Source: JAJYZP01 sp049964535 (GTDB lineage: Bacteria > Actinomycetota > Acidimicrobiia > Acidimicrobiales > Acidimicrobiaceae). From it: DNA of 22,332 bases. The stretch lies in assembly GCA_049964535.1 (NCBI GenBank), contig JBMFXG010000016.1, positions 1-22,332 of the forward strand, given 5' to 3'. The notes below the pieces were generated by a model. The model was not told the DNA's origin and made no database searches. It saw only the letters and a program-made list of their open reading frames with translations. The translations under genes were made by a program, and so were the position numbers. This document shows positions 8,245 through 16,389 of this stretch, one piece after another (within the stretch, counting starts at the first letter, position 1; every line of letters starts with the position of its first letter).

Positions 8245-8397
8245 GATCCGTCGGCGGTTACGAGAGTGCAAACTGCGGTGCGTACTTCGAGCTCACAGTC
8301 GAGGCAGAACGACGAGTCTGGCGGAGGGTCCCTTGAGCCCGATGCTCTCTTGCGATCGGGTACCATGTACGGCGATGGTGATCTCGTGGGAGTAGTC

Positions 8398-9669
8398 GTG
8401 ACGGCCGAACCTCGCTTCTTGGTGTCACCAGGACCTCGACTCAGCGGAGAGCTGACCGTCTGTGGGGCGAAAAACTCAGTGCTCAAGCTGATGGTGGCGA
8501 CGCTGCTAGCCGAAGGCGAACACGTTCTTGACAACGTTCCTGATATCACCGACGTACATGCAATGGCCGAGTTGCTTCGTTCGGTGGGTCAAAGAGTCGA
8601 GGTCGACCCCACTCGGTCTCAAGTGACCGTGTGGACTCCTCCGAGCTCGGAGTTGAAACCGATAGCGAGCTACGAGCACGTCGTTCGTCTGCGGGCCTCG
8701 ATCGTGGCGCTTGGGGCACTCCTGGCGCGCTGTGGACGGGTCGAGATCGCTCTGCCCGGTGGGGATGACTTTGGCCAGCGGCCTGTTGACTATCACGTCG
8801 ATGCTCTGCGCTCAATGGGTGCAACCATCACGACGGATCACGGGGTTATCACAGCGTCCGCTCCTAAGCTCGTCGGTTGTCGCGTCGTCTTAGAGTTTCC
8901 TAGTCATACCGCCACCGATAACCTACTCATGGCCGCAGTACTGGCCGACGGGCACACAACGATCGACAATGCAGCTCGTGAACCAGAGGTCCTTGATCTA
9001 GCTGAGATGTTGACGAAGATGGGGGCGCAAATTCGCGGTGCCGGCACTTCGACTATCGAGGTCGATGGAGTCGAGCGACTCTACCCTCAGCGACATAGAG
9101 TTCTACCAGATCGCGTCGAGGCGGCGAGTTACATGGCCGCCGTAGCGGTCGCTGGTGGGAACGTCTACCTTCGAGAGGCACAGGTTCGTCATATGGAGAC
9201 CTTGCTCCGAAAGGTTACCCGATTGGGCGTTACGGTAGAACCGGATGATCAAGGAATCCGTGTGATCTCTTCGGGGTCGCTGGTCGGCGTAGACGTTGCA
9301 ACGCTACCCTACCCAGGGGTGGCGACCGACTATCAACCCTTGATGGTTACCATGCTGTCGGTGGCGAGCGGTGTGAGCGTTGTTACGGAGAATCTCTACG
9401 CAGGCCGATTTCGCTACATCGATGAGCTGCATCGACTCGGGGCGGATATCACCACGGACGGTCATCACGTCGTTATTCGAGGCGTGCGCCGACTCTCTGG
9501 GGCTCAGGTCCGAGCGGTGGATATCCGTGCCGGGGTAGCGCTCGTGGTGGCCGGCCTCGTTGCGGATGGTCAAACTGAGATCTACGGTATTGAACACATT
9601 GAGCGTGGATATCAATCCATTCACACCCGGCTCGCCTCCCTTGGTGCACAGGTTGAGCGAGTTGGGTGA
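8398..9669 (+). CDS. murA: UDP-N-acetylglucosamine 1-carboxyvinyltransferase, Cys-to-Asp type
   Basis: Transfers enolpyruvate from PEP to UDP-GlcNAc, the first committed step of peptidoglycan precursor synthesis; cytosolic. 423 residues from GTG 8398, the usual size. Motifs: RLSGELTVCGAKNSVLK with K25-N26 (PEP/UDP-GlcNAc contact), the flexible active-site loop ALPGGDDFGQRPVDYH, the TLPYPGVATDYQPL segment with catalytic D311, and the C-terminal DIRAGVALVVAGLVADG and HIERGY. The loop residue normally Cys (Cys115 in E. coli) is Asp123, as in mycobacterial MurA, which implies intrinsic fosfomycin insensitivity. The frame is open up to 8266 and ATG 8365 is an alternative start (434 residues), but family similarity begins near residue 6 of the chosen form and GGGAG lies five bases before GTG 8398. 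meaB follows after 10 bases. Confidence 0.95.
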   Translation: MTAEPRFLVSPGPRLSGELTVCGAKNSVLKLMVATLLAEGEHVLDNVPDITDVHAMAELLRSVGQRVEVDPTRSQVTVWTPPSSELKPIASYEHVVRLRASIVALGALLARCGRVEIALPGGDDFGQRPVDYHVDALRSMGATITTDHGVITASAPKLVGCRVVLEFPSHTATDNLLMAAVLADGHTTIDNAAREPEVLDLAEMLTKMGAQIRGAGTSTIEVDGVERLYPQRHRVLPDRVEAASYMAAVAVAGGNVYLREAQVRHMETLLRKVTRLGVTVEPDDQGIRVISSGSLVGVDVATLPYPGVATDYQPLMVTMLSVASGVSVVTENLYAGRFRYIDELHRLGADITTDGHHVVIRGVRRLSGAQVRAVDIRAGVALVVAGLVADGQTEIYGIEHIERGYQSIHTRLASLGAQVERVG

Positions 9670-9679
9670 AGAAACGAGC

Positions 9680-10648
9680 GTGACTGGAGCGGTCGGTGCT
9701 CGCACTTCCAGCACCGACGGAGAGCTCTTCGAGAGAGCGGCTCATGGCTCACGAGCTGCGCTGGCAAGGCTCATCTCTCGTGCTGAGAGCGGGAATGGCT
9801 CTCCAGTTGCGGTTCCCCCAGAGCTTCTCCAACGGCAGGGACGCGCCTATGTAATCGGCTTGACCGGCCCTCCAGGGGCAGGGAAGTCGACCCTGACCGA
9901 TCGACTGGTGGGAGAGATCCGAAAGACCGGTCTCGATGTCGCTGTGCTTGCAATCGATCCGACGTCTCCCTACTCTGGCGGGGCGATCCTCGGCGACCGA
10001 GTACGGATGGGATCTCACGCACTCGATCCGCACGTATACATTCGATCTCTCGCAACGAGGGGGCAGCTCGGTGGGCTCTCGCGCGTTGTGCCCCAAGCCC
10101 TGAGAATCTTGGAGGCGGTCGGGTTCAACGTGGTCGTGATCGAGACCGTCGGTGTGGGCCAGGTTGAGATCGAAGTTGCGAGTACCGCCGATACCACGGT
10201 TGTGGTAGTCAATCCGGGGTGGGGTGATTCGGTTCAGGCGAATAAGGCGGGTCTGATGGAGATAGCGGATGTCTTTGTCATCAACAAAGCAGATCGAGAC
10301 GGTGTGCGAGAGACGAAACGGGATCTTGCGTCCATGCTCGATCTCGGAGCTGATCGGTTGTGGCGTCCGCCGATTGTAGAGACGGTGGCTTCGAGTGGCG
10401 GTGGAATCGCTGATCTCTATCAAGCACTGCAAGACCATAGAAGTTTTGTCGAACGCTCAGAGGAGGCGGAGGTAAAGAGGCGTCGGCGCCGGCGGCGAGA
10501 GTTCGAGGAGTCGCTCTCTCGCTACCTCGTTGAGCGTGCGCTGGCCTTGCCCGGTGCCGAGGAACTTCTTGAGCGTGTCGAGTCCGATCGGGTCGATCCG
10601 GCCCGCGTAGCACAAGAACTTGGAGACCGACTCCTCTCGCACCGTTGA
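9680..10648 (+). CDS. meaB: Methylmalonyl-CoA mutase-associated GTPase MeaB
   Basis: G3E-class P-loop GTPase that protects adenosylcobalamin-dependent methylmalonyl-CoA mutase and gates cofactor loading (ArgK/MeaB family). 322 residues from GTG 9680. Motifs: N-terminal helix ELFERAAHGSRAALARLIS, Walker A GPPGAGKS at residues 63-70, DPTSPYSGGAILGDRVRM (family signature), VVIETVGVGQVEIEVAS (G3/switch region), VNPGWGDSVQANKAG, and NKAD at 202-205 (base specificity). A very basic run of about eight Lys/Arg (KRRRRRRR) precedes the C-terminal dimerisation helices. The start at 9680 avoids overlap with murA and has GAAG upstream; an earlier TTG at 9662 is possible. The mutase genes are not in the window. 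The family can also partner isobutyryl-CoA mutase-like enzymes. Confidence 0.93.
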   Translation: MTGAVGARTSSTDGELFERAAHGSRAALARLISRAESGNGSPVAVPPELLQRQGRAYVIGLTGPPGAGKSTLTDRLVGEIRKTGLDVAVLAIDPTSPYSGGAILGDRVRMGSHALDPHVYIRSLATRGQLGGLSRVVPQALRILEAVGFNVVVIETVGVGQVEIEVASTADTTVVVVNPGWGDSVQANKAGLMEIADVFVINKADRDGVRETKRDLASMLDLGADRLWRPPIVETVASSGGGIADLYQALQDHRSFVERSEEAEVKRRRRRRREFEESLSRYLVERALALPGAEELLERVESDRVDPARVAQELGDRLLSHR

Positions 10649-10675
10649 CGCGCAGCAGTGACCGAGTGGCCGGCC

Positions 10676-10704
10676 TTGCGGCTTAGTCGAGATTGCATTA
10701 GGTT
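10676..10704 (+). promoter_or_regulatory. Possible sigma70-type promoter for a leaderless crotonase mRNA
   Basis: TTGCGG (10676-10681), 17-base spacer, TAGGTT (10699-10704). The predicted start of transcription, about seven bases past the -10, falls on or next to the ATG at 10711, and no well-spaced Shine-Dalgarno sequence precedes that ATG. Leaderless mRNAs are common in Actinobacteria. Assigned by eye only. Confidence 0.4.
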
Positions 10705-10710
10705 GGGGTG

Positions 10711-11511
10711 ATGGATCGATCTTTCGTGCTCGTTGAAGAGTTGACAGGGACCGGCGGAGGCGAGAACGACCGACCCGTCGTTGTCGTGCGTCTCAATCGG
10801 CCAAAGATGAATGCGCTCTCAGGCGAGCTCTTGCGCGAGCTTGAGGAGGTTGCGCTCGCTCTTCATGAACGTCCCCCAGGAGCGGTAGTCGTGACCGGTA
10901 GCGAGAGGATTTTCGCCGCCGGTGCTGAGATCGCTGAGTTTGAGGGCCCTGAGCGCGCTCGCGAACTAGGAGAACTCTTCCATCGAGCCCTCAACGCAGT
11001 GGCATCGATACCTCGAGCGACGATCGCTGCGGTACATGGCTTCGCTCTTGGCGGTGGGTGCGAGTTGGCTCTCGCTTGTGACTTTCGTGTCGCCGCAACC
11101 ACGGCGCAGTTCGGTCAACCTGAAGTCTTGCTCGGGATTATTCCCGGTGGTGGCGGTACACAACGGCTCCCTCGTCTCATCGGTGCGGGACGGGCTAAGG
11201 ATCTCATCTTGTCAGGGCGACGTATCGATAGCGAGGAAGCGTTGCGTTGGGGTCTGGTCGATCGCGTCTGTGAACCGGTCGAGGTTCTGCCGGCGGCGGT
11301 TCAATGGGCTAGTGAGTTCGCCCGAGGCGCCGTAGCGGCGCAGGCACAGGCGAAAGAGATCATCGATAGCGGTCTCGATGAGCCCATCTCTGACGGTCTG
11401 CAACGTGAGTTACGAGGATTCGAAGAGATATTTCGAACGAGCGATGCAGCTATTGGAATCAAGTCGTTCTTTGAAAATGGCCCAGGAAAGGCGAGCTTTA
11501 CCGGGCGCTAA
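10711..11511 (+). CDS. Enoyl-CoA hydratase/crotonase-family protein
   Basis: Crotonase-fold enzyme, probably hydrating trans-2-enoyl-CoA to 3-hydroxyacyl-CoA in fatty-acid or branched-chain oxidation. 266 residues from ATG 10711, the standard single-domain length. Motifs: LNRPKMNALS near the N-terminus; the oxyanion and CoA segment FAAGAEIAEF; HGFALGGGCELALACDFR; and FGQPEVLLGIIPGGGGTQRL. Both catalytic glutamates of true hydratases are present, E118 (GGCEL) and E138 (QPEVLLG), 20 residues apart as in mammalian crotonase. A GTG one codon upstream (10708) is an alternative start. It lies 62 bases after meaB with its own possible promoter. Exact substrate cannot be set from sequence. Confidence 0.9.
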   Translation: MDRSFVLVEELTGTGGGENDRPVVVVRLNRPKMNALSGELLRELEEVALALHERPPGAVVVTGSERIFAAGAEIAEFEGPERARELGELFHRALNAVASIPRATIAAVHGFALGGGCELALACDFRVAATTAQFGQPEVLLGIIPGGGGTQRLPRLIGAGRAKDLILSGRRIDSEEALRWGLVDRVCEPVEVLPAAVQWASEFARGAVAAQAQAKEIIDSGLDEPISDGLQRELRGFEEIFRTSDAAIGIKSFFENGPGKASFTGR

Positions 11512-11536
11512 CTCTCGTGACGTCGAGTCACGAGAG
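11512..11536 (+). terminator. Perfect hairpin between convergent crotonase and glgP genes
   Basis: CTCTCGTGAC (11512-11521), loop GTCGA, GTCACGAGAG (11527-11536): a 10-base-pair perfect stem starting on the base after the crotonase TAA. There is no U-run on either strand, so it is not a textbook intrinsic terminator, but its place between two convergent genes suits a terminator or mRNA 3'-end stabiliser. The hairpin is directly visible; its function is inferred. Confidence 0.6.
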
Positions 11537-11616
11537 AGAACCTTCTCGATGTCTTGGGTAGGTGACAAGAGTGGCGTGCTCTTGGTTCGTTCCGTTGATC
11601 CATGACATGGTGGGAG

Positions 11617-14172
11617 TTAGTAGAGGATCTGGAGCCCAGTCTCGTAGGAGTTTGCGAGGAGCTCGTGATGGGGCCGCACCGAGATCACGTATCCAAACGT
11701 TCCTTGTTGATCGATCGGTAGCGTTGCCGTGAAGGTCAACGTGCCCTCGGGAGCGCCTTCCTCTGACGGAACTGCAGTGGCTACCTGACGTCGCTCCACT
11801 GCAAACTTTCCGGACGATGTCAAAGGACCCCAGACGATCTCCACCAACAGCTCATCCTTCGTCAGCGTCGGAGATTGTACAGTGGTGGTGAGTGCTACGA
11901 GATTTTTTGCTTGTTCGCCCCCCGTTGGTGTCGAGGTGGCCGTCACGCTTCTCTCAACGCCGGAGACCTTCGTCTCCGTCCAGGCATCAGCGACCCGAGA
12001 GCGCCACTCGACGAGCTCCGTGATGCGACAGTGATCGTCGCTCTCGAGGAGCCTTCGACGCTCAACGGTTGGGAGATAGAGGCGTTCGACGTACTCTCGC
12101 ACCATACGCTGACCGGTCACGAATGGACCGAGGGAGGAGAGGGAGGATTTGACCCTTCTGATCCAGCGATCGGTCGTTGGGTCGTCGGGTCGATCGTAGA
12201 ACTCTGGGATGCAGGAGCTCTCAATGATATCGAAGAGGTTGTCAGCTTCGAGGCGCCGCCGTTCCTCGTCTTGGAACTCACTTGGAGCGGAAGATATTGC
12301 CCAGCCATTCTCTCCGTTGTAGCACTCTGCCCACCATCCGTCGAGGATCGAGAGGTTGAGACAACCGTTAAGGGCCGCCTTCATTCCAGACGTGCCCGAG
12401 GCCTCGAGCGGTCGAGTGGGGGTATTGAGCCAAATATCGGCGCCTTGGTACATAGTGCGAGCGAGTGCCATGTCGTAGTCGGGGATGAAGACGAACCGAC
12501 CTCGTGCTCCAGAGCTGTAGGAGAACTCAAAGACTCGTCGGACGAGGTCTTTGCCAGGTTCGTCGGCGGGGTGTGCCTTACCAGCGAAGATGAACTGCAC
12601 TGGTCGCTCTGGATCGCTGCAGAGCTCTGTCAAACGTTCGACTTGACTCAGGAGGAGGTCAGCTCGCTTATAAGGGGCAAAGCGTCGTGCAAAGCCGATA
12701 GTGAGGACCTTTGCATCGAGGACGCTATCACACCAGGAGAGATCTGCATCCTCCCACCCCGAACTCATCAGCGACGAGCGGAGTCGACGTCGTATCTCAG
12801 GTATCATGCGGGCTCGCTGAGCGTCTCGGACCTGCCAGAGGGTCTCTGGCGGTACGGTCTCAATCTGCTGCCACTCCTCTGGAGATCCGTTGGCCCAGTT
12901 CGGATGAATCGTAGAAGAGAAAAGCTCAGCAACCTCTCCGGAGACCCACGTCGTTGGATGAACACCGTTCGTAACGTGGGTAATCGGCACTTGCTCGGTC
13001 GTGAGCGCCGGCCAAACTCCGCTGAAGAGATCTCGCGAGACCTCGCCGTGAAGCTTTGAGACCCCGTTCGCTATGGACGAGAGACGAAGCCCCATGACCG
13101 CCATGTTGAATGGAGCATTGACGGGTTCGTCAGCCAAGTGTCCGAGGTTCATGATCGTTGTGAGCTCGAGGCCGCACTCCTCTGCCCATTGGGAGAAGTA
13201 GACCTCCATGAGTTCGAATGGAAATCGATCGATACCGGCTGGAACGGGGGTGTGGGTTGTAAAGACGGAGCTTGCTCGAACCGACTCGATGGATTCGTCC
13301 AGACTGCGACCGGCCTTGAGGAACTCTGAGAGTCGCTGGAGGCCCATGAAACCGGCGTGTCCCTCGTTGGAGTGAAAGACCGATGGGGTGATTGCGAGGG
13401 CCTCGAGGGCTCGCACTCCACCCATTCCGAGAACGATCTCCTGACGCAGCCGGTGTTCGTTATCGCCTCCGTAGAGTCGATCGGTGATGGATCGGAGCGC
13501 GGGGTCGTTGTCGTCGAGGTCGGTGTCGAGTAGGTAGAGCGTCACTCTACCGACGAGGGCCCTCCAAATACGAATTCGAAGCTCTTGAGCGGCGATCTTC
13601 ATTGTAAAGTCTTCGGTTGCCTGTGTGAGGCCAAGCGAGAGTGGGTCGAGCGACGGGTAGCGTTCGAACTGGGTGCCGCGAGGTGAGATGCCTTGTCGGA
13701 AGTAGCCTTCCTTGTAGAAGAGGCCGATACCAACGAGCGGAACACCAAGAGCCGACGAAGACTTGAGATGATCGCCGGCGAGCACGCCAAGGCCGCCTGA
13801 GTACTGCGGGACGGCTGAATCGATTCCAAACTCCGGCGAGAAGTACGCTACGGTGCCGATATCGAAGGACTGTGCTTGATACCACGAGGCCGACGCCAAA
13901 TTAGTCTGCAGGTCGGTCGTGACCTTTTTCAAGAACTCGGTGAATCGAGAGTCAGCAGCGATCTCTTCGAGCCTTTCGGTCGAGACTCGATCGAGGAGTT
14001 GGAACGCATTATGGTTTGTAGCCTCCCAGAGGTCTGCGTCGATCCAGCGGAGAAGATCTTGACTCTGCCGATCCCATGACCAGCGAAGATTTGAGACGAT
14101 GGTGTTGAGAGGTAGCAGCGGTTCTGGTAGTTGGCGTGCAACGTGGAAGCTGTGAAGTGGTCTCATTGTCAT
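11617..14172 (-). CDS. glgP: Alpha-glucan (glycogen/maltodextrin) phosphorylase
   Basis: GT35 phosphorylase that cuts alpha-1,4-glucan with phosphate to give glucose-1-phosphate, using pyridoxal phosphate. 851 residues from ATG 14172; ATG 14166 (849 residues) aligns best with the mycobacterial start and is equally possible. This is the short, DUF3417-type form: N-terminal SNLRWSWDRQSQDLLRWID, then YFSPEFGIDSAVPQYSGGLGVLAGDHLKS, IVLGMGGVRALEAL, NEGHAGF, FTTHTPVPAGIDRFP, GFARRFAPYKRA, and the PLP site EASGTSGMKAALNG with Lys598. The last 100 residues form a beta-rich tail. No Shine-Dalgarno sequence precedes either ATG, while a possible promoter lies directly upstream. Divergent from glgE, it would degrade the glucan that the glgE operon makes. 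A 394-codon antisense ORF inside it is a codon-register shadow. Confidence 0.95.
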   Translation of the reverse strand: MTMRPLHSFHVARQLPEPLLPLNTIVSNLRWSWDRQSQDLLRWIDADLWEATNHNAFQLLDRVSTERLEEIAADSRFTEFLKKVTTDLQTNLASASWYQAQSFDIGTVAYFSPEFGIDSAVPQYSGGLGVLAGDHLKSSSALGVPLVGIGLFYKEGYFRQGISPRGTQFERYPSLDPLSLGLTQATEDFTMKIAAQELRIRIWRALVGRVTLYLLDTDLDDNDPALRSITDRLYGGDNEHRLRQEIVLGMGGVRALEALAITPSVFHSNEGHAGFMGLQRLSEFLKAGRSLDESIESVRASSVFTTHTPVPAGIDRFPFELMEVYFSQWAEECGLELTTIMNLGHLADEPVNAPFNMAVMGLRLSSIANGVSKLHGEVSRDLFSGVWPALTTEQVPITHVTNGVHPTTWVSGEVAELFSSTIHPNWANGSPEEWQQIETVPPETLWQVRDAQRARMIPEIRRRLRSSLMSSGWEDADLSWCDSVLDAKVLTIGFARRFAPYKRADLLLSQVERLTELCSDPERPVQFIFAGKAHPADEPGKDLVRRVFEFSYSSGARGRFVFIPDYDMALARTMYQGADIWLNTPTRPLEASGTSGMKAALNGCLNLSILDGWWAECYNGENGWAISSAPSEFQDEERRRLEADNLFDIIESSCIPEFYDRPDDPTTDRWIRRVKSSLSSLGPFVTGQRMVREYVERLYLPTVERRRLLESDDHCRITELVEWRSRVADAWTETKVSGVERSVTATSTPTGGEQAKNLVALTTTVQSPTLTKDELLVEIVWGPLTSSGKFAVERRQVATAVPSEEGAPEGTLTFTATLPIDQQGTFGYVISVRPHHELLANSYETGLQILY

Positions 14173-14177
14173 CAAGG

Positions 14178-14206
14178 TTATTACCCGTGCGGCGCAGCAG
14201 TGTAAC
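14178..14206 (-). promoter_or_regulatory. Possible promoter for leaderless glgP
   Basis: On the minus strand GTTACA (14206-14201), a 17-base spacer and TAATAA (14183-14178) precede ATG 14172 by five bases, so transcription could begin at the start codon itself. Four of six -35 bases and three of six -10 bases match consensus. By-eye assignment, weak. Confidence 0.25.
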
Positions 14207-14299
14207 GGCGACCGTTGTGCCCCTACCTGATGGGTGCTGTCGTGATCCATTCCTGAGCGATTGCAGAACACTCGATGTTCGGTTGAAAGCGTTGGATTT

Positions 14300-14319
14300 C
14301 GAGAGCTTCACAGCTCTCG
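14300..14319. repeat. Perfect inverted repeat in the glgP-glgE intergenic region
   Basis: CGAGAGCT-TCAC-AGCTCTCG, an 8-base-pair perfect palindrome with a 4-base centre, about 127 bases before glgE and 128 before glgP. It could be an operator for a dimeric regulator controlling both divergent transcripts, or a leader hairpin. The 8-base half-site alone is common in this window, so only the paired arrangement is notable. The rest of the 273-base spacer shows no gene and no confident promoter for glgE. Confidence 0.45.
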
Positions 14320-14431
14320 GTGTCATGCCTCCTCGGTCGGTGACTCAGAGGGCACCGCTGCTCTGTTGGGCCGTATTCAGCTGGGTGACCATGTTGTGAA
14401 GTAAGGTGTTTACGTGCGATGAAGTCGAAGT

Positions 14432-14437
14432 AGGAGG
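14432..14437 (+). promoter_or_regulatory. Strong Shine-Dalgarno site setting the glgE start
   Basis: AGGAGG with 8 bases to GTG 14446. It is the only near-perfect ribosome site among the glg genes; the genes behind it have weak sites and overlapping ends, which suggests ribosomes enter here and are passed along. Confidence 0.8.
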
Positions 14438-14445
14438 TCGTATCG

Positions 14446-16389
14446 GTGATTGAGAGCATCGTGTTCAACGTGATCGCCCCAAAGACTCGACACAGTGATC
14501 TCGCTGCGAAGGGAGCAGTTGCACAGCCACTCCGCATCGTGATCGATGCGGCGTCCGATCCTCATCACGGGCTCATGGTCACGGCCGAAATTGTCGAGAC
14601 TCCCGGTCTGGAGCATGAGGTTCGACTCGACTCTCTCGGCAACGATCGTTACACAGGCTGGTGGACTCCGTCCAAGATCGGTTGCGCAACGCTTCGAGTT
14701 GTGGGCTGGCACGATCAATTCGGTGACTGGGTCGATGGGGTTAACAAGAAACTAGATGCCGGGACCTTGGAGGACATAGACCTCCAAGTCGGTGAGGAGC
14801 TGGTAGCCGGTGCGCTTAGTAAGAGGAAGCAAGCTTCGAGGGGATCGAAGCTGACGAAACGCTTCGTGACCTCTCTCGCGAAACTGCGACGATCTGGCAG
14901 CTACGGCGAGTTCGTAGAAGCTGTCTCCTCTACGGATCTCCGAGCTGAACTCTCTCAACGTTGCTATGCCCAACGAGTAGAGCATGGCGAAAGCGTGTCC
15001 ATCCTCGTCGAGCGAGAGCGAGCGGCTTATGGCAGTTGGTACGAGCTCTTTCCACGCTCGGTCGGTGGATTTGCCGGTGTCTCAGAGCTTCTTCCCCACA
15101 TCGCTGGACTCGGCTTCGATGTCTTATATTTCCCGCCGATCCATCCGATTGGGATTCGAAATCGCAAAGGTCGCAATAACTCCCTACACGCAGAGGCCGA
15201 TGACGTTGGAAGTCCGTGGGCGATTGGTTCCCCCGCCGGAGGACACGATGCACTTGAGGGTTCGCTTGGTACCCCTGAAGAGTTTCAGAGATTGGTTCGT
15301 GAGGCCAAGGGTTTCGGCGTTGAGGTGGCACTCGATCTTGCTCTCCAGTGTTCTCTCGATCATCCGTGGATCGTTGACCATCCATCGTGGTTCTTTTTCC
15401 GTCCCGACGGCTCTCTTGCTACTGCGGAGAATCCACCGAAGCGCTACGAAGACATCGTGCCGATTAATTTCTTTCCGGAGCACGAGTCGGATCGGGTTGC
15501 CCTCTGGGAGGAGATTCTCCGAATCGTGCGACACTGGATCTCCTGTGGTGTTACAACCTTTCGGGTCGATAATCCTCATACCAAACCGATTGGGTTTTGG
15601 CATTGGCTCCTGACCTCGGTGCGAAAGGAGAGTCCGGAGGTCGTCTTTCTTGCTGAGGCCTTTACTCGGCCGAGGGTCATGGAGGCCCTTGCAGAGATCG
15701 GCTTCTCGCAGAGCTATACCTACTTCACATGGCGCGAGGGCTCAGATGAGCTGCGAGAGTACGTTAGCTCACTCTACCAACCAGAGATGGTGAGTTCTTT
15801 TCGAGCTAACCTCTGGCCCAATACTCCAGATATCCTGGCCGGTTCGCTCCGGTACGGCCCTCCCGCTGTATTTGCTCTACGTCTCCTTCTCGGAGCGACG
15901 ATGAGCTCTCTCTATGGGATCTACTCGGGCTTTGAGTTCTGTGAGAATCAACCCGTTACTCTAATGAGCGAGGAGTACGCAAACTCGGAGAAGTACGAGT
16001 TAGTGAGGCGCGACTACCAAAGTGGCGGCCAGCTCGACGATTTGATCCGAACGGTCAACCGCGCTCGCCGCTCCCATCGAGCGCTTCAGGTCTATGGAAC
16101 CCTGGAGTTCCTGCCGTGCACCAACCCTGAACTCTTGTGCTACCTCCGGTTTGACCCTGCGAGCCACGATGTTGTGCTTGTGGCCGTAAACCTCGATGCT
16201 GCTCACGTACAAGAAGGAGAGATCACTCTTGGAGAGTCGTGGATCTCACGCGTGGGTGCCGAAGCGGTTGAGGTTCACGATTGCATCAGTGGGGAGCATT
16301 ACCTCTGGCAGACTGGACAGAACTACATTCGTCTTGACCCGGCGCACGCTCCGGGTCACCTCATAGAAATCGACGGTAACGTTGTCTGA
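14446..16389 (+). CDS. glgE: Alpha-1,4-glucan:maltose-1-phosphate maltosyltransferase
   Basis: GH13_3 enzyme that transfers maltose from maltose-1-phosphate onto the non-reducing end of alpha-1,4-glucan, releasing phosphate. 647 residues, close to the usual 650-700. Residues 1 to about 110 are an N-terminal beta domain (RIVIDAASDPHHGLMVTAEI), followed by a helical stretch and the catalytic barrel: GSWYELFPRS, FDVLYFPPIHPIG, KGRNNS, RYEDIVPINF, the nucleophile block FRVDNPHTKPIGFW with Asp375, the acid/base LAEAFTRP with Glu404, and QSYTYFTWR. The 29-residue Asp-to-Glu distance equals that of the Streptomyces enzyme. NPHTKP and PPIHPIG separate GlgE from ordinary amylases. Start GTG 14446 is fixed by AGGAGG. 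Its 3' end overlaps treS by 8 bases. First gene of the operon. Confidence 0.96.
   Translation: MIESIVFNVIAPKTRHSDLAAKGAVAQPLRIVIDAASDPHHGLMVTAEIVETPGLEHEVRLDSLGNDRYTGWWTPSKIGCATLRVVGWHDQFGDWVDGVNKKLDAGTLEDIDLQVGEELVAGALSKRKQASRGSKLTKRFVTSLAKLRRSGSYGEFVEAVSSTDLRAELSQRCYAQRVEHGESVSILVERERAAYGSWYELFPRSVGGFAGVSELLPHIAGLGFDVLYFPPIHPIGIRNRKGRNNSLHAEADDVGSPWAIGSPAGGHDALEGSLGTPEEFQRLVREAKGFGVEVALDLALQCSLDHPWIVDHPSWFFFRPDGSLATAENPPKRYEDIVPINFFPEHESDRVALWEEILRIVRHWISCGVTTFRVDNPHTKPIGFWHWLLTSVRKESPEVVFLAEAFTRPRVMEALAEIGFSQSYTYFTWREGSDELREYVSSLYQPEMVSSFRANLWPNTPDILAGSLRYGPPAVFALRLLLGATMSSLYGIYSGFEFCENQPVTLMSEEYANSEKYELVRRDYQSGGQLDDLIRTVNRARRSHRALQVYGTLEFLPCTNPELLCYLRFDPASHDVVLVAVNLDAAHVQEGEITLGESWISRVGAEAVEVHDCISGEHYLWQTGQNYIRLDPAHAPGHLIEIDGNVV

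Noticed and set aside
8266..8397. Longer murA starting at 8266
   Set aside because: The added 44 residues are low-complexity and match no MurA; GTG 8398 gives the normal N-terminus and has a spaced GGGAG.
11875..13059. 394-codon plus-strand ORF antisense to glgP
   Set aside because: It is exactly codon-aligned with glgP on the other strand. In that register antisense stops arise only from sense TTA, CTA and TCA codons, which are rare here, so long open frames appear by chance. No recognisable domain; glgP motifs are intact.
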